Positions 45,784 through 57,179 of a DNA stretch of 64,000 bases are shown in pieces; the first letter of the stretch is position 1, and each line of letters starts with the position of its first letter. The DNA is from Taudactylus pleione. Its lineage: Eukaryota; Chordata; Amphibia; Anura; Myobatrachidae. Below the pieces are notes generated by a model. The model was not told the origin of the DNA. It made no database searches and saw only the letters and a program-made list of their open reading frames with translations. The position numbers were made by a program, and so were the translations under genes. The stretch is from positions 27,027,501-27,091,500 of the forward strand of contig JAUIMM010000178.1 of the NCBI GenBank assembly GCA_031769625.1. Direction: 5' to 3'.

Positions 45784-48700
45784 TAGATATCATCCACACA
45801 AAATACTTGTGGATGTATTAGGAGCTGATAAATTACAATGCATTTCTGATTTCTATATTTTCATATGTTCTTTTACTGTAAATTACTGTGAACCAGTGTA
45901 ATGTATCCTGGATAAAATAAAATGTATCAAATGGAATAAATATGAAGATTTCGGTATGTCTTTCAATCTCTGAGGGCCTTATAACTAAATATATTTATGA
46001 CATACAGTAACTGGTCCCTCACTAACTTTTCCTTTCTCTGAAGAATTGATTTAAAATATCACAGTTTTAGGTATTGTGAAAATGCAGAATAGGGGATATA
46101 TTTATTAATGTAAATAAATCTCCATTAAATAAAATGTTCATAATATTTCAGTGCATATATAAGAATCTTTCTTGACTTCTGCGTCTCAGTAGGATTATTC
46201 TGTACTGTGGAAATTATTTCTCTTGCTTCCCTAATGCAAGTATGCCTATCATAATTAGAGTGTGCCTATCATATCCAATGAACGTTTTATGTCTATAATA
46301 TGTACATTGTAATCTACCTAAATATCATAACAGTCATTTCTTATATAAATTATACATTTTTCTTTAATTATTGTAATTTTCCTCAATATCATTCTTTGTC
46401 ACTTGTATGCAAACATGAGAATGAGACAAATTCAGCCGACTCTATAATAGTTACAAAATAAAGCAGGATTTTCCTGCAATAATTTGAAGAGGAAATCAAA
46501 TTTTTACAACAGGTATTTTGTAATAATGTTAGCCTAAAACACTTAGAAATATATCAGCGCTATGCTGTCTGTTTATGAAGCTGAGAGAAGTTCTTTTTCT
46601 AATGAAATTTCCAGATAAAGGGCTTATCTCAGCTTCTCACAGTTGACCATGCATGACATATCACTAATTCATATCTACTGTAGTACTTCTTTTCGTGCCA
46701 CCTACCAGGGAACTGTGTCAAATTTGCAAGCAATAAAAAGCACATCATAGCATAGCTTTCAATGCTAGATATTACTATCTTACCAGTGGTGCACTCAGGG
46801 GGGATATCAGGGTACCTGGAAACCCCCATGGCCTACCAGAATCCCCATCACTAAACAGACATCATCCATTGTACATTACACTGGCTGACACTTTAAGGGG
46901 GCAGGAAATGCAGCAGGGATTCTGCACAATGCTGCCGCCACAGACCATCGCAGATGGATGGCAGTGTGCAGCAAGGAGGTGGTAAGGGGAAGTGCTGTTT
47001 CAGCTGTCATTAGTGTGGATGGGCCCCAGCAGTGGCATATTCGTGACAGCCTCAGATGTCATCTCCTAAAGCAGAGCGCAGCTGCAGGGCTCTGAGTCTG
47101 CTTATGGTAGTCCTGCCAGGGACCAGTGTATAGGATAGGAAGGTGGAGTTAGTGTTTGGCAAAAGAGGAGCATGGAGGAGTGTAGGAGTGAGTGGAGCAG
47201 ATAAGCCAGTGTCTGGGAAAAGCTCAAGGGATCCATAAGAGGGAGAACCTTTGCAGGAGAGAGTGTGAAAGGAATGGGTGCCCATGAGTGCAGGTGAGCA
47301 TAAACGGTGCCTGTTAGTTTGTCCAGTGCTGGGTGTGCAGGGAAAAGCTGGACAGCATCCATGGAGATTAATTAAGACTTAAGACCATATAAGACTTATT
47401 CCTGGATAAAATATCTTGTGAGTTGAAGGTATTATATTTGATATAGATGCGGCCTAGAATTAGCCAAACTGATATGATAGGCACATCCCTTACATGATAG
47501 TCATGCCAGCTTTAATGGAAATCCCCCTCTAGAAACCCCTATCTAGAAATCTTGACAAGGAAAACCCCCATGTGCTTGTTAAATAGACCCTATACTTTTT
47601 AATGGTTATGGCCCTAGGTCATAACACCACAATTTGTGCCATGACACAATGCAGGGTGGGGCCACACTTATGTGATTCATAGCAAATCATTAGCTCAAGC
47701 CCCCAGAAAACCATTTTCCCTGTGGGAGTCTGGAGTCAGATAAAATCGGGAGTCACCCTAGCGTTCCTAGAGAGTAACTAAGTACAGTATGCTGTAGGTG
47801 TAGGTGGATACTGTATATCAGCATAAAACCATATGATACTTTGAATACCCTATGGGAAAATGCTTTGACTCAAAGTATTGTCATGTAAATACCGTATTCA
47901 AATGTCTATTCTCATAAATAGGATAGACAGATTTGTATATTTTTCCGAAGGCATTTGGGTCATCTCCCTGTTTGTATTGGGTGAGTTTTCCACTTTTAAA
48001 ATTTATACTGCATTTGTTAAATAAGACTATGGGTTCTTTGTAACAATAATCTGCAACTGAGTGGTTCTCATCTTCCTGGTGATGCTGTCAGCCAATTGAA
48101 AGGCTGAGCTAACCACTTCTGCAGGCCAGTTTGAAGGCAAATGAGCAAGTGTGACCCAACGTGAACTGAAAGCCCAGATTCGGGATTTCAGTGTCACCTT
48201 TGATAAATATGATCAAATAGATAAAAAAAAAAGAAATCATGGCATTAAAAATTGCTTTATTTAAATTATAAACCTTTTTTTTCCAGGATTGATCTCCTGA
48301 AAAAGAAGATAGCCATACTGGTACTGCCACAATTCTTCTTAAATAGGCTTTCCTATGCTTTGCATACACGTTTGACCATATTTATAACCAGTTACTGTAA
48401 AATTCCACATTCACTATTAGGCATATAAAATAAAAAAAAACCCTCTAATGTAGCAGAAATATTACTATGTTTTAAGTCCAAAAAAAATCCCATATTGCTA
48501 AAATATTAATTCACAAGCATATTATATGCCTATCAGTGTCAACTGTGCACTCACAATCAGACAATTGCAAGCCATTCACTAACGCTAATGGCTATCATTA
48601 TCATTATAGTAATCACCCCAACACTGCCACCATCATCAGTGCATTTGTACCTGCCCATCTCCAGCCACAAATAATATGGCTTTATCAGACACATACTGTA

Positions 48701-50234
48701 TACATCTGGTTGCTGCTCTGCATGTGTTTGCAATTATGTGGACACCCCATTACTGCGTCGGCCTATGTTAGAATGCAACCTTCATTTTCCATCCTACCTC
48801 TACAAGCGCAGGTTTGCATAAGTGCCAGTATCTTACATTTCTACTTACAGTAGGTGAAAATGTGAGTACCCATCTTCTGAGCATGGGCAGATTGATTTCA
48901 CACAAGCTGCACTATGAAACTGGCATGTGATCACTTTGCATTGGCCCTCTAATGAGAAATCAGATGTACTCTCAAACACCATGCCTCACTGGCATTTTCT
49001 TTACCAGTGGTCACTTCATTCTTTAGAACATCTTCGCCAATATATTCACCTCTTTCTAACACAATACAAAACATACAGTATATAATTGGTATACATCATA
49101 ATTCTTAAAAAAATGTGAAGACATCTCTTATGATTTGCTCATGTTACCTTTTAGAGTTTTTAAAGAAAAGAAAGCCACATGTTGCATACTCTATACAACA
49201 GGGATACTGCATGGTTTCTCAGTGTCCTAGACAAAGCTTCAACTTACAGTCCTCCACCAATGCCCACTTTCATGCCACTCAAACAAAGACTTTGTTAAAA
49301 TAAAATGAATAACACTTAAACACTCCTTGCTGGCTTTTAAAGCTGCAGTCCAGATGCACTAATGTCTGATGTAGAACATTGTATAGGCTCTAGTGCTATG
49401 GCTTCCACTCCAGTGAGTTATTTTGTATTTTTATTACTAGTGAATTGTTATATTAAACTGCACTATTATTCACACTAGTCTTGCAGCAGATTACTTAGGT
49501 TACATATACTAGTTTTTTTTCCGTAATACACATAGGGGCAGATTGGGAGTATGGAACTTCCCGCTGGGTCAGCTCTGATGTGCCCCCCCACCTCTCTCTC
49601 TCAGGGCAAAGGGGGGTCCTCAGTGCTGCCAATCAGTTTTCCATAGGATTCTGCTGCCTGGCCTGTTATTGCTCAGTGTCCTGGGGCTCAGTGTCTAACA
49701 CTGTCCATGCTGGATGTAGGGAAGGAGGGATGGGCTGAGTGAGACTCACAGTACATGACTGCAGCACCCACAGGCTTGACCTCACTGGTCTTGATGTGGT
49801 TAGACATTGTCTGCATAGTTACCTTTGACTTGGAGTTGGGGAAAGCTATGGAGGTAATGCAGGTAATTGCATCTGTGAACTATGGAGAGGCCGGGGAGGG
49901 ACTGACAGGGGCAGGGGTTAGCAAGTTAGCGAGCTGGACCACCTGGGAAATCCTTACAGAGGATGGCAGCTATATGAGCACAGAAAGCTGTTGGGACTTG
50001 GTTTGGAGGGCAGGTAATGAAGGATTGACATTAAATTTCTATAAAGATCACTACAGTAGGTATGGAAATCAGTATTCCTCTGTTATTGTGAGATTTCAAA
50101 GCAGATACAAAGCCTCCTGTTGCCTGTGTGGGTGTGAGCCTTATTGTAAATAATTCATAGACCCAGCTACTGTACTGTGAGCGCTGATTAATGATGTTAG
50201 CCTTCAGAGTAAATAATATTATATACTATGAAGC
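45784..50234. other. Intronic stretch, no gene seen
   Basis: About 4.4 kb of mainly AT-rich, unique-looking sequence. A CAGTGGTGCACTCAGGGGGG phrase at 46792 looks like the start of a hAT-type element, whose other end I could not place. Short open frames near 47052-47362, 48536-48853 and 49755-50153 have no recognisable domain. Confidence 0.45.
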
Positions 50235-50254
50235 TATAGGAATGGGTATGTAAT

Positions 50255-50890
50255 GATGGCTGTCGGGATGCCTACTGTCACAATACAGACAGTGGCATCC
50301 CAATGGTTGTTACCTTGACAGGGGTCAGGTAGGTATACTTACCCTCCCCCTTCTCCCCCTAGCCCACACCCTCACTTCTTGTAGCCTAACCCTCCACACT
50401 CTGCACCCTAACCCTAACACTCCCCGTTAGTGCCTAAACCTAATTTTCCCCTCTTCATGCCTAAACCTAACCATCCCCCCTTAGTGCCTAACCCTAACCC
50501 CCCCAAGTGGTGCCTGACCTTAACCCTCCCCCCTAGGGGTGCCTAACCCTAACCTTCACCCCAAAAAAACTAATACTAACCTTGCTAACTTACCTAAACC
50601 TAACCCTCCCCCCCCCAGTGGCTAACACCTACGGTGCCCCAGCTTATCTTCATTGGGGCACGCGTCCTCTTGGATTTCAGCATCGGTATTAAGATTGGCA
50701 TCAGTGTTTTTAGAAATATACGGAGTTTGATATTAGATCTTACCATACTACATATTTGTATTCTGTTTTGAAGCATCGAGGCTATATATTTCTGTCAGTA
50801 TTTCGACGCCTATCTTAAGTCCCTTGTCGGGAATCCAGCTTTGGGATTGAGACCGGCGGCCTCACGATAGATATTGATATGAGATTTTTG
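50255..50890 (-). mobile_element. Element with CCCTAACC-type array, reverse orientation
   Basis: The C-rich strand array (CTAACCCTAACCC, TAGTGCCTAAACCTAACC) occupies about 50340-50620. It is flanked on the left by a hairpin of GGCATCCCGAC-like and GTGGCATCCCAATGG pieces (near 50260-50310) and on the right by GGTGCCCCAGC against CATTGGGGCAC. The outer limits are uncertain and no TSD was established. Confidence 0.6.
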
Positions 50891-51064
50891 CTGTACTGAT
50901 AAGAGTATCATGTTTTCATTTTTGGCTTCTTTACCTTCATTTCAAATAGGGTTACTTCTTTAATATATTTAGATAACCATATGATAGAGTTCAGTGGTGG
51001 GCTGGGCCGGAGGGCAGGGTGCCATGTGCCACCCGGGCCGCAGCATCATGCGGGCCGTGGGCCG

Positions 51065-51318
51065 GTGCAGTCTGTGTCACTGTGACACAGACTGCACTGC
51101 GTGTGTAGTGCTGACCGGACGGAGTTCAGTCAGCACTACACTGACAAACACACAGCCGCCGGCTCCGGCAGCTGTGTGTTTGTTGTAAGCAGCAGCCAAT
51201 GAGAGTCTGTCAGACTCTCAGTAGCTGCTGCTGCGCCCACTGCGGGAGCCGCTCCATCTTCCGGCTCCCGCAGTGGGCAATGGGAGAGGTGTCATGATGT
51301 CATATGACATCTCTCCCA
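51065..51318. repeat. Array of six consecutive hairpins
   Basis: Six inverted repeats tile 254 bp with gaps of only 2-5 bases: 51065-51097 (16-bp perfect arms, 1-base centre), 51103-51141 (13-bp perfect arms), 51144-51183 (13 bp, a mismatch, then 5 bp), 51188-51232 (8-bp outer and 10-bp inner perfect arms around small bulges), 51235-51278 (16-bp perfect arms), and 51281-51318 (15-bp arms, one G-T pair). Confidence 0.92.
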
Positions 51319-51429
51319 TAATGCAGAGCAGCCTGGCCCGGGAGGACAGACGGAGGAGCAGATGGCGGCGGCGGGAGTGGGGATTCAGGTAAGTGTTTTT
51401 TTTATTTTGTTTTTTATATTACGTGTGTC

Positions 51430-52005
51430 TACTGGGGGGGTGTCTGGCACTACTGGGGGCACTACAAAGGGGGGACTACTACTACTGGGGGCATTACAAG
51501 GGGGGTGGGGGACTACAACTACTGTGGGCACTACAAGGGGGGGTTTACTACTACTGGGGGCACTACAAGTGGGGACTACTGCTGGAGGCACTACAAGGGG
51601 GAGGGGACTACTACTACTGGGGACTACTACTACTGGGGGCACTATAAGGGGACTACTACTACTACTGGGGGCACTACAAGGGGGGTGGGGGACTAATACT
51701 ACTGGGGACTACTACTACTGGGGACACTACAAAGGGGAGGACTACTACTACTGGGGACACTACAAGGGGGGTACTACTACTGGGGGCAACACAGGGGGGG
51801 ACTACTACTACTGGGGGCACTACAAGGGAGGGACTACTACTAAAGGGGGCACTACAAAGGGGGGGACTACTACTACTGTGGGCACTGCAAATGGGGGGAC
51901 TACTACTACTACTGGGGGCACTACAAAGGGGGGGGACTACTACTACTGGGGGCACTACAAGGGGGGGACTACTACTGGGGGCACTACTGGAGGCCTGCAT
52001 AAGGG
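51430..52005 (+). repeat. G-rich minisatellite GGCACTACAAGGGGGGACTACTACTACTGGG
   Basis: About 15-18 variable units of roughly 24-35 bp, differing in the length of the G run and the number of ACT triplets. It contains many runs of four or more G on the plus strand. Confidence 0.92.
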
Positions 52006-52236
52006 TGTTCTCTCCTGTGGCACACGGGGGCACTGCATATGGGCACTATGACAGGGGGCTGCCCTAATCGTTATTTTTACCTTACATTAATCCCATATGG
52101 ACCCGCCTCCTCCCTGGAACACTGGAGGGGGGGGTCGCCATAGCACGCATATTCTTTGGACACACTCCTCTGCCAGGGCCGCCTGCATGCATTTGCCCCC
52201 CAGGCTAAAAGTTGCCAGCCAGCCCCTGATAGAGTT

Positions 52237-52925
52237 AGTGATGGAATATGAAAGTCAACCTTATTGCCATGCAGTTGTGTGTTGCATGCCAAAAACTCTC
52301 ATAAGTTCATTACACCTGGCATCAAATGACACATCTGATATATGTTGCCATGTCTGCCACAAAGCGTACATCTACTTAAACTTTTATTAACAGGTGCCTA
52401 GTCTCACTGCGTTTCACAGGTTCTTACACACTATACATTGGATTCATATGATGAATAACAATAATTGCTGAATCTGTTTATATTGTTTAAGTGATATTAA
52501 TGTACAGTACTATACTATATTAATTCCCCTATGTGTAACTGCATCATTATCACTGTCCTAAATAAATAGCACATGCTCTATGTCTATTCTAGACTCTTCT
52601 GTATATTACTTTCAGTAAACATGCAAATCATTAGCATATTACATGCAAGTAATTTATCCATGAATATTTCAATCAAATTGACTAGACGCAGATTGGCTAG
52701 GCATGAAATTTCTAGTTTATGTGTATGGGGTCAATGTCAAATAGCATTGTACAGATATTCATGACCTTAGCTACAGGTTAATTAATCATTCAATCTTGCC
52801 CGTATTTATGTGGACAAAACACAATGTTCACATATTCTTCAGGCTTCATGCTGAGGCCTATTGTTGTCCTCTTCCAACCACATTTTTAACTGACCTGTTT
52901 GCAGCCTTTAATATTGTACATCACA
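52237..52925. other. Intronic stretch, no gene seen
   Basis: AT-rich sequence between two repeat blocks. Confidence 0.4.
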
Positions 52926-53404
52926 TACTGACCAGACCAGACACTCAGGACATCAAATACTGGCCAGACCAAACACTCAGGACATCACATACTGATCAGA
53001 CCAAACACTCAGGACATTACATACTGACCAGACCAAACACTCAGGACATCACACACTGACCAGACCAGACACTCAGGACATCACATACTGACCAGACCAA
53101 ACACTCAGGACATCACATACTGACCAAACCAAACACTCAGGACATCACATACTGACCAGACTAAGCACTCAGACATCACACACTAACCAGACCAAACACT
53201 CAGGACATCACATACTGACCAGAACAAACACTCAAGACATTACATACTGACCAGATCAGACACTCAGGACATCACATACTGACCAGGCCAAATACTCAGG
53301 ACATTACATACTTACCAGACCAAACACTCAGGACCTCATATACTGACCAGACCAAATACTCAGGACCTCATATACTGAACAGACCAAACACTCAGGACAT
53401 CACA
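52926..53404 (+). repeat. 32-bp minisatellite, left block
   Basis: About 15 units of CACATACTGACCAGACCAAA followed by CACTCAGGACAT. Variation is mostly single substitutions plus small indels. It stops abruptly at about 53404 where unrelated sequence begins, and the same array resumes near 56070. Confidence 0.92.
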
Positions 53405-53833
53405 TATGCAGTGTGCGGAGCTCATGAGTGAGCTCCAGCCCGGCTCTTGCAGTGGGTGCAGCAGCAAATGAGAGTCTGTCGGTGACATGTGTGTAAAAAT
53501 GCACAGTCTGAGCCCGCCTCCCACCCTCCTCCTGGCGCTATTGAATAAGCGTGTTTTTTGTATAGAAGTATTCCGGCACTCCCAAGGATCATCTAAATTT
53601 TTATAAATAAAACAGTAGTACAGAAATTCCTGGCGCAAAAGAATAGGATTAACGCTGCCTGTTTCCAAACAGGGTTAACATCCTTTAACCCGAACACAGA
53701 ATACACCAAACAAACAATTGAGTGGAAACACCGGCGCTAATCCTTCACCACTGAATATTAAAAGAAATAACACTTCCCTTCTTTTGATAGTCTTCTCTTC
53801 CTTGTTCCAATTGGAAGTGTTAAAAGATCATGT

Positions 53834-54356
53834 GTTGCTATGTCCCATATATGAAAAATATAAAAACATAGAACCGCAACATAGTGCAATTACATTTTAA
53901 TATATAAAGTAGCATAAAACAAATATACACCAAGCTGGTAAATTTCCAATCAATATTGTGCAGAGAATGAAATGGAGACTTTTACCAAAAAGAGGTGATA
54001 CTCGGGCATGTAGTTGGTAACAATATGAGGGGTATAGGTTCCGGACACCTCCACTCACTGCCTCTATCACCGATGCTTGGTTAGGTCTCCACAGTCACTT
54101 CTCCAAGATGCAATCCTTATGTCACCTACCCAGGAGGTGTCCAGAACCTATACCCCTCATATTGTTACCAAATACATGCCCGAGTATCACCTCTTTTTGG
54201 TAAAAGTCTCCATTTCATTCCCTGCACAATATTGATTGGAAATTTACCAGCTTGGTGTATATTTGTTTTATGCTATTTTATATATTAAAATGTAATTTTA
54301 TTGCACTATGTTGCGGTTCTATGTTTTTATATTTTTCATATATGGGACATAGCAAC
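53834..54356. repeat. Large inverted repeat, arms about 220 bp, spacer 80 bp
   Basis: The left arm 53834-54052 is complementary to 54133-54356 with very few differences (for example CATGTAGTTGGTAAC against GTTACCAAATACATG). It runs from GTTGCTATGTCCCATATATG to the inverse CATATATGGGACATAGCAAC. High arm similarity suggests a young origin or arm-to-arm conversion. Confidence 0.9.
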
Positions 54357-54987
54357 GCTCCCAAGGATCAGTTTTGTTTTGGGGAAAAAAAAGAGAATGG
54401 AAAAAAATATAGTGTAAATCTGTGATAAAAAACAAAAAAGAATGTATATAGACATATACTCACCCTTTATAGGTGAGATCAGTACAATGGACACAAATCA
54501 ACACCGTGGTCCTACGGTGGTTGCAATAGCAACGATGAATCGATCTGGATGGGTCTCAAATCCTGGCCGTAGTCGTTATGTGAAGAAAATAAAACATGCC
54601 TCCATAGTGCAAATCGGTTGTCATTAAGTCAGAATAATAGTAAATAATATCCTGCTCACCTTATTCCAATTGCATAAGCGCCTTAGACATTCATTTTAAA
54701 TCCTGATGTCCGTTGGTATTGAAAAAATATATATCTCTTAAAAATAATTTTATTTAACTTCCATTAAAATAATTTCATATATGGCCATACAAAAAAAGAA
54801 AATCAATAAAAATATAAAATATAATATAATTATAAATTATAAAATAACCATAAATATTGCCAAACCATAATGTAAAAAATGTGAAGAAGGCACCAATAGC
54901 AGCTGCACAGTCTGAGCCCACCTCCCACCCTCCTCCTGGCGCTATTGAGTAAGCGCTCAGGGGGAGGGAAGGGGCTCGGCAGTGCAG

Positions 54988-55130
54988 CACAGGACCGGCG
55001 CTGGGCGCAGGGAAGCCTAGCGCCGATCCTGTGTATAATGTGTAGTGCTGACCACACTCAAAGTGGTCGGCACTACACTGGCTAACTAAGACGGGCCAGG
55101 GCTCACACCCTGCTCAACCCCTCTTAGTTA
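54988..55130. repeat. Second hairpin array, three hairpins
   Basis: Hairpins at 54988-55033 (15-bp arms CACAGGACCGGCGCT and AGCGCCGATCCTGTG, one mismatch), 55040-55078 (16-bp arms, one mismatch) and 55083-55130 (8-bp arms TAACTAAG and CTTAGTTA, long loop). The middle one is homologous to hairpin 2 of the six-hairpin array (GTGTAGTGCTGACC start) but has different bases at the inner stem and loop. Confidence 0.85.
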
Positions 55131-56069
55131 CGCCACTAAGGAAAGATAAGGTGCTCCTCTCAACCAGTCAATACAAAAATCTTTCACACTAGCAGCTCCA
55201 CACAAGCAGGATCTGCTACCTGCTAAATAGAGGAAATCTGGATATATAAAAAGTAGGAGCGCTGGTTTGTGAAGAAAAACACAATTAATAATGTAAAATA
55301 TATTTTATACCAATCATTAAATGATTACAATATAATATCAATGACAATGCTTTAAAAAGATTTTTCCAGCTCCTTATGCAATTAAGGTGTTACCTTCCTA
55401 TGCACTAATGTGCAAGGATTTTTGGTTACTGTATCAGTGCAGTTTAATTCAAAGTATATGGAGATGTCCTATTCCCAGATAGGAGTAAACAATTGTATCT
55501 TCTACTGTATAAATATTGCAAAGTTTGCCAAAGAAGTAAATGTTACCACTGCAGGGAGCTTGTGTGATGATAGGATGCAATGCCTGTCTGACTCACACAT
55601 TAACCCCAGACGCTGTATCTGTGGGGACTAGTTCTCCACCTCCCGAGAGCAGGAGTGCAAATTCTGCATGTGTGGGTGGTTAATAATTACCGTCTCAGTC
55701 CTCGGTTATTGGTGACCCACACACAGATGCTGGTGTGATCTGTGGAGAAAGTAGCACTCCACCGCTTGTCAGCAGGAGCGTGGACTCTGAATGAGTCACT
55801 ACCAGGTGATCTGTCTCTTTTCTTGGTTTGACGGTCACCGATCGATCTGACTGGCCAAGCTGTGAACCAGATGGTGATGTCACAGCTGACTCCCTGTCAG
55901 GGAGATGTGTATGTAATAGATACAGTCCTGTAAGGTGAACTTGGTAAATGCAGTAATCCAGTGAATATCGGCAGTGATGATCCAATGCACAAACAGTCTG
56001 GCAGAGCTTTACAGAGTGTTCCTTGATGCGTTTCTACCTGTATAAAAGTCCTGGTTTCTTCAGAAGGTA

Positions 56070-56670
56070 TGCCAGACCAAACACTCAGGACCTCATATAC
56101 TGACCAGACCAAAAACTCAGGACCTCATATACTAACCAGACCAAACACTCAAAACACCAAAAATTTAAGAGACCAAATACTCAGAATATCACATACTGAC
56201 CAGACCAAACACTCAGGCCATCACATACGGACCAGACAAAAAAACTCAGGACATCACATACTGACCAGACAAAACACTCAGGACATTACATAAGGACCAG
56301 ACTAAGCACTCAGACATTACACACTAACCAGATCAGACACTCAGGACATTACCTACTGACTAGACCAAACACTCAGGACATTACATACTGACCAGACCAA
56401 ACACTCAGGACATCACAGACTGACCAGATCAAACACTCAGGACCTCCTATACTGACCAGATCAGACACCCAGGACACCTCAAACTGACCAGACCAAAAAC
56501 TCAGGATACTGCAAACTGACCAGACCAAACACTCAGAATATCACATACTGACCTGACCAAACACTCAGGACATGAAATACTGACCAGAACAAATGCTCAG
56601 GATATGACATAGTGACCAGATCAAACACTCAGGTTATCACATACTGACCAGATCAAACACCTAGGACATA
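56070..56670 (+). repeat. 32-bp minisatellite, right block
   Basis: About 18-19 units of the same monomer as 52926-53404 (GACCAGACCAAACACTCAGG), on average more diverged, fading out towards 56670. Confidence 0.9.
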
Positions 56671-56814
56671 CGTATATACCAGCCTATAGGCTCCAATATT
56701 TCATATGGTGGCCTCTAGGCAATAGAGGTCACATCCTGTTGTATTTCAGATTGATGTTCCAAGTTTAGGAAGTACAGACCAGAATGATGTTCCCAGTACA
56801 GGGGAGGTAGTTGA

Positions 56815-57175
56815 AATCCCGGCTGTCGGGATGCCAGCACTCAGAATACCGGTGGGCGACGGAATCCCAACACCAGTCAGATTCCCGGTGCCAGCATCCT
56901 GACTGCCGGCATCCCTACTGTTAATATTGGGGTTGGAGGGGGTTAGGAGTTAGGTTTAGGCACTCGAGGGAGGGTTAGGGTTAGGCACTAGAGGGGGCAG
57001 TTTAGGGCTAGGTACTAGAGAGGAGGGTTCAATGTAGGCACTAGGGGGAGGTTAGGTTTAGGGTACAGGGTAGAAGTAGGGTTATGGTTAGGATATTTAC
57101 CGACAGGTATCGGTGTCTTACCCTGTCAGTATACCAACATCAGGATTCTGACCGTCGGGATCCTGAGTGGCAGCA
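56815..57175 (+). mobile_element. Element with GGTTAGGG-like array, plus orientation
   Basis: The left part carries GCCGGCATCCC/GGGATGCCAGCA-type inverted pieces, the core (about 56930-57090) repeats GGTTAGGGTTAGGCACTAGAGGG, and the right part has GACAGGTATCGGTGTC and CCGTCGGGATCC. Same theme as the other telomere-like arrays. No TSD could be fixed. Confidence 0.6.
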
Positions 57176-57179
57176 CATA

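Larger units (their letters stand above)
50992..52228 (+). mobile_element. Non-autonomous hAT-type element: six-hairpin array plus G-rich minisatellite
   Basis: The 8-bp duplication ATAGAGTT is perfect (50984-50991 and 52229-52236), and the termini CAGTGGTGGGCTGG and CCAGCCAGCCCCTG are imperfect inverted repeats of hAT style. Inside, six hairpins sit end to end at 51065-51318, followed by a minisatellite from about 51430 to 52005 and a short right part. No transposase is encoded; open frames of up to 229 codons across it are minisatellite translations. Confidence 0.85.
53405..56069. mobile_element. Composite insertion within the minisatellite
   Basis: About 2.67 kb of non-array sequence splits the minisatellite. 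It holds a large inverted repeat (53834-54356), a direct repeat pair (53500-53555 and 54902-54957, phrase GCACAGTCTGAGCCC through CTGGCGCTATTGA), a three-hairpin segment (54988-55130), and a right part whose minus strand reads CTGAAGAAACCAGG and GGTAGAAACGCATC. Boundaries and transposon class are unresolved. A TAT at each junction could be a target duplication. Confidence 0.5.

Noticed and set aside
51362..52051. 229-codon plus-strand frame rich in Gly, Thr and Tyr
   Set aside because: Pure product of the G-rich minisatellite; overlapping frames on both strands are equally open.
52926..53404. Regular repeats that could suggest a CRISPR array
   Set aside because: Units are contiguous without unique spacers, and the setting is a vertebrate intron. 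It is a minisatellite.
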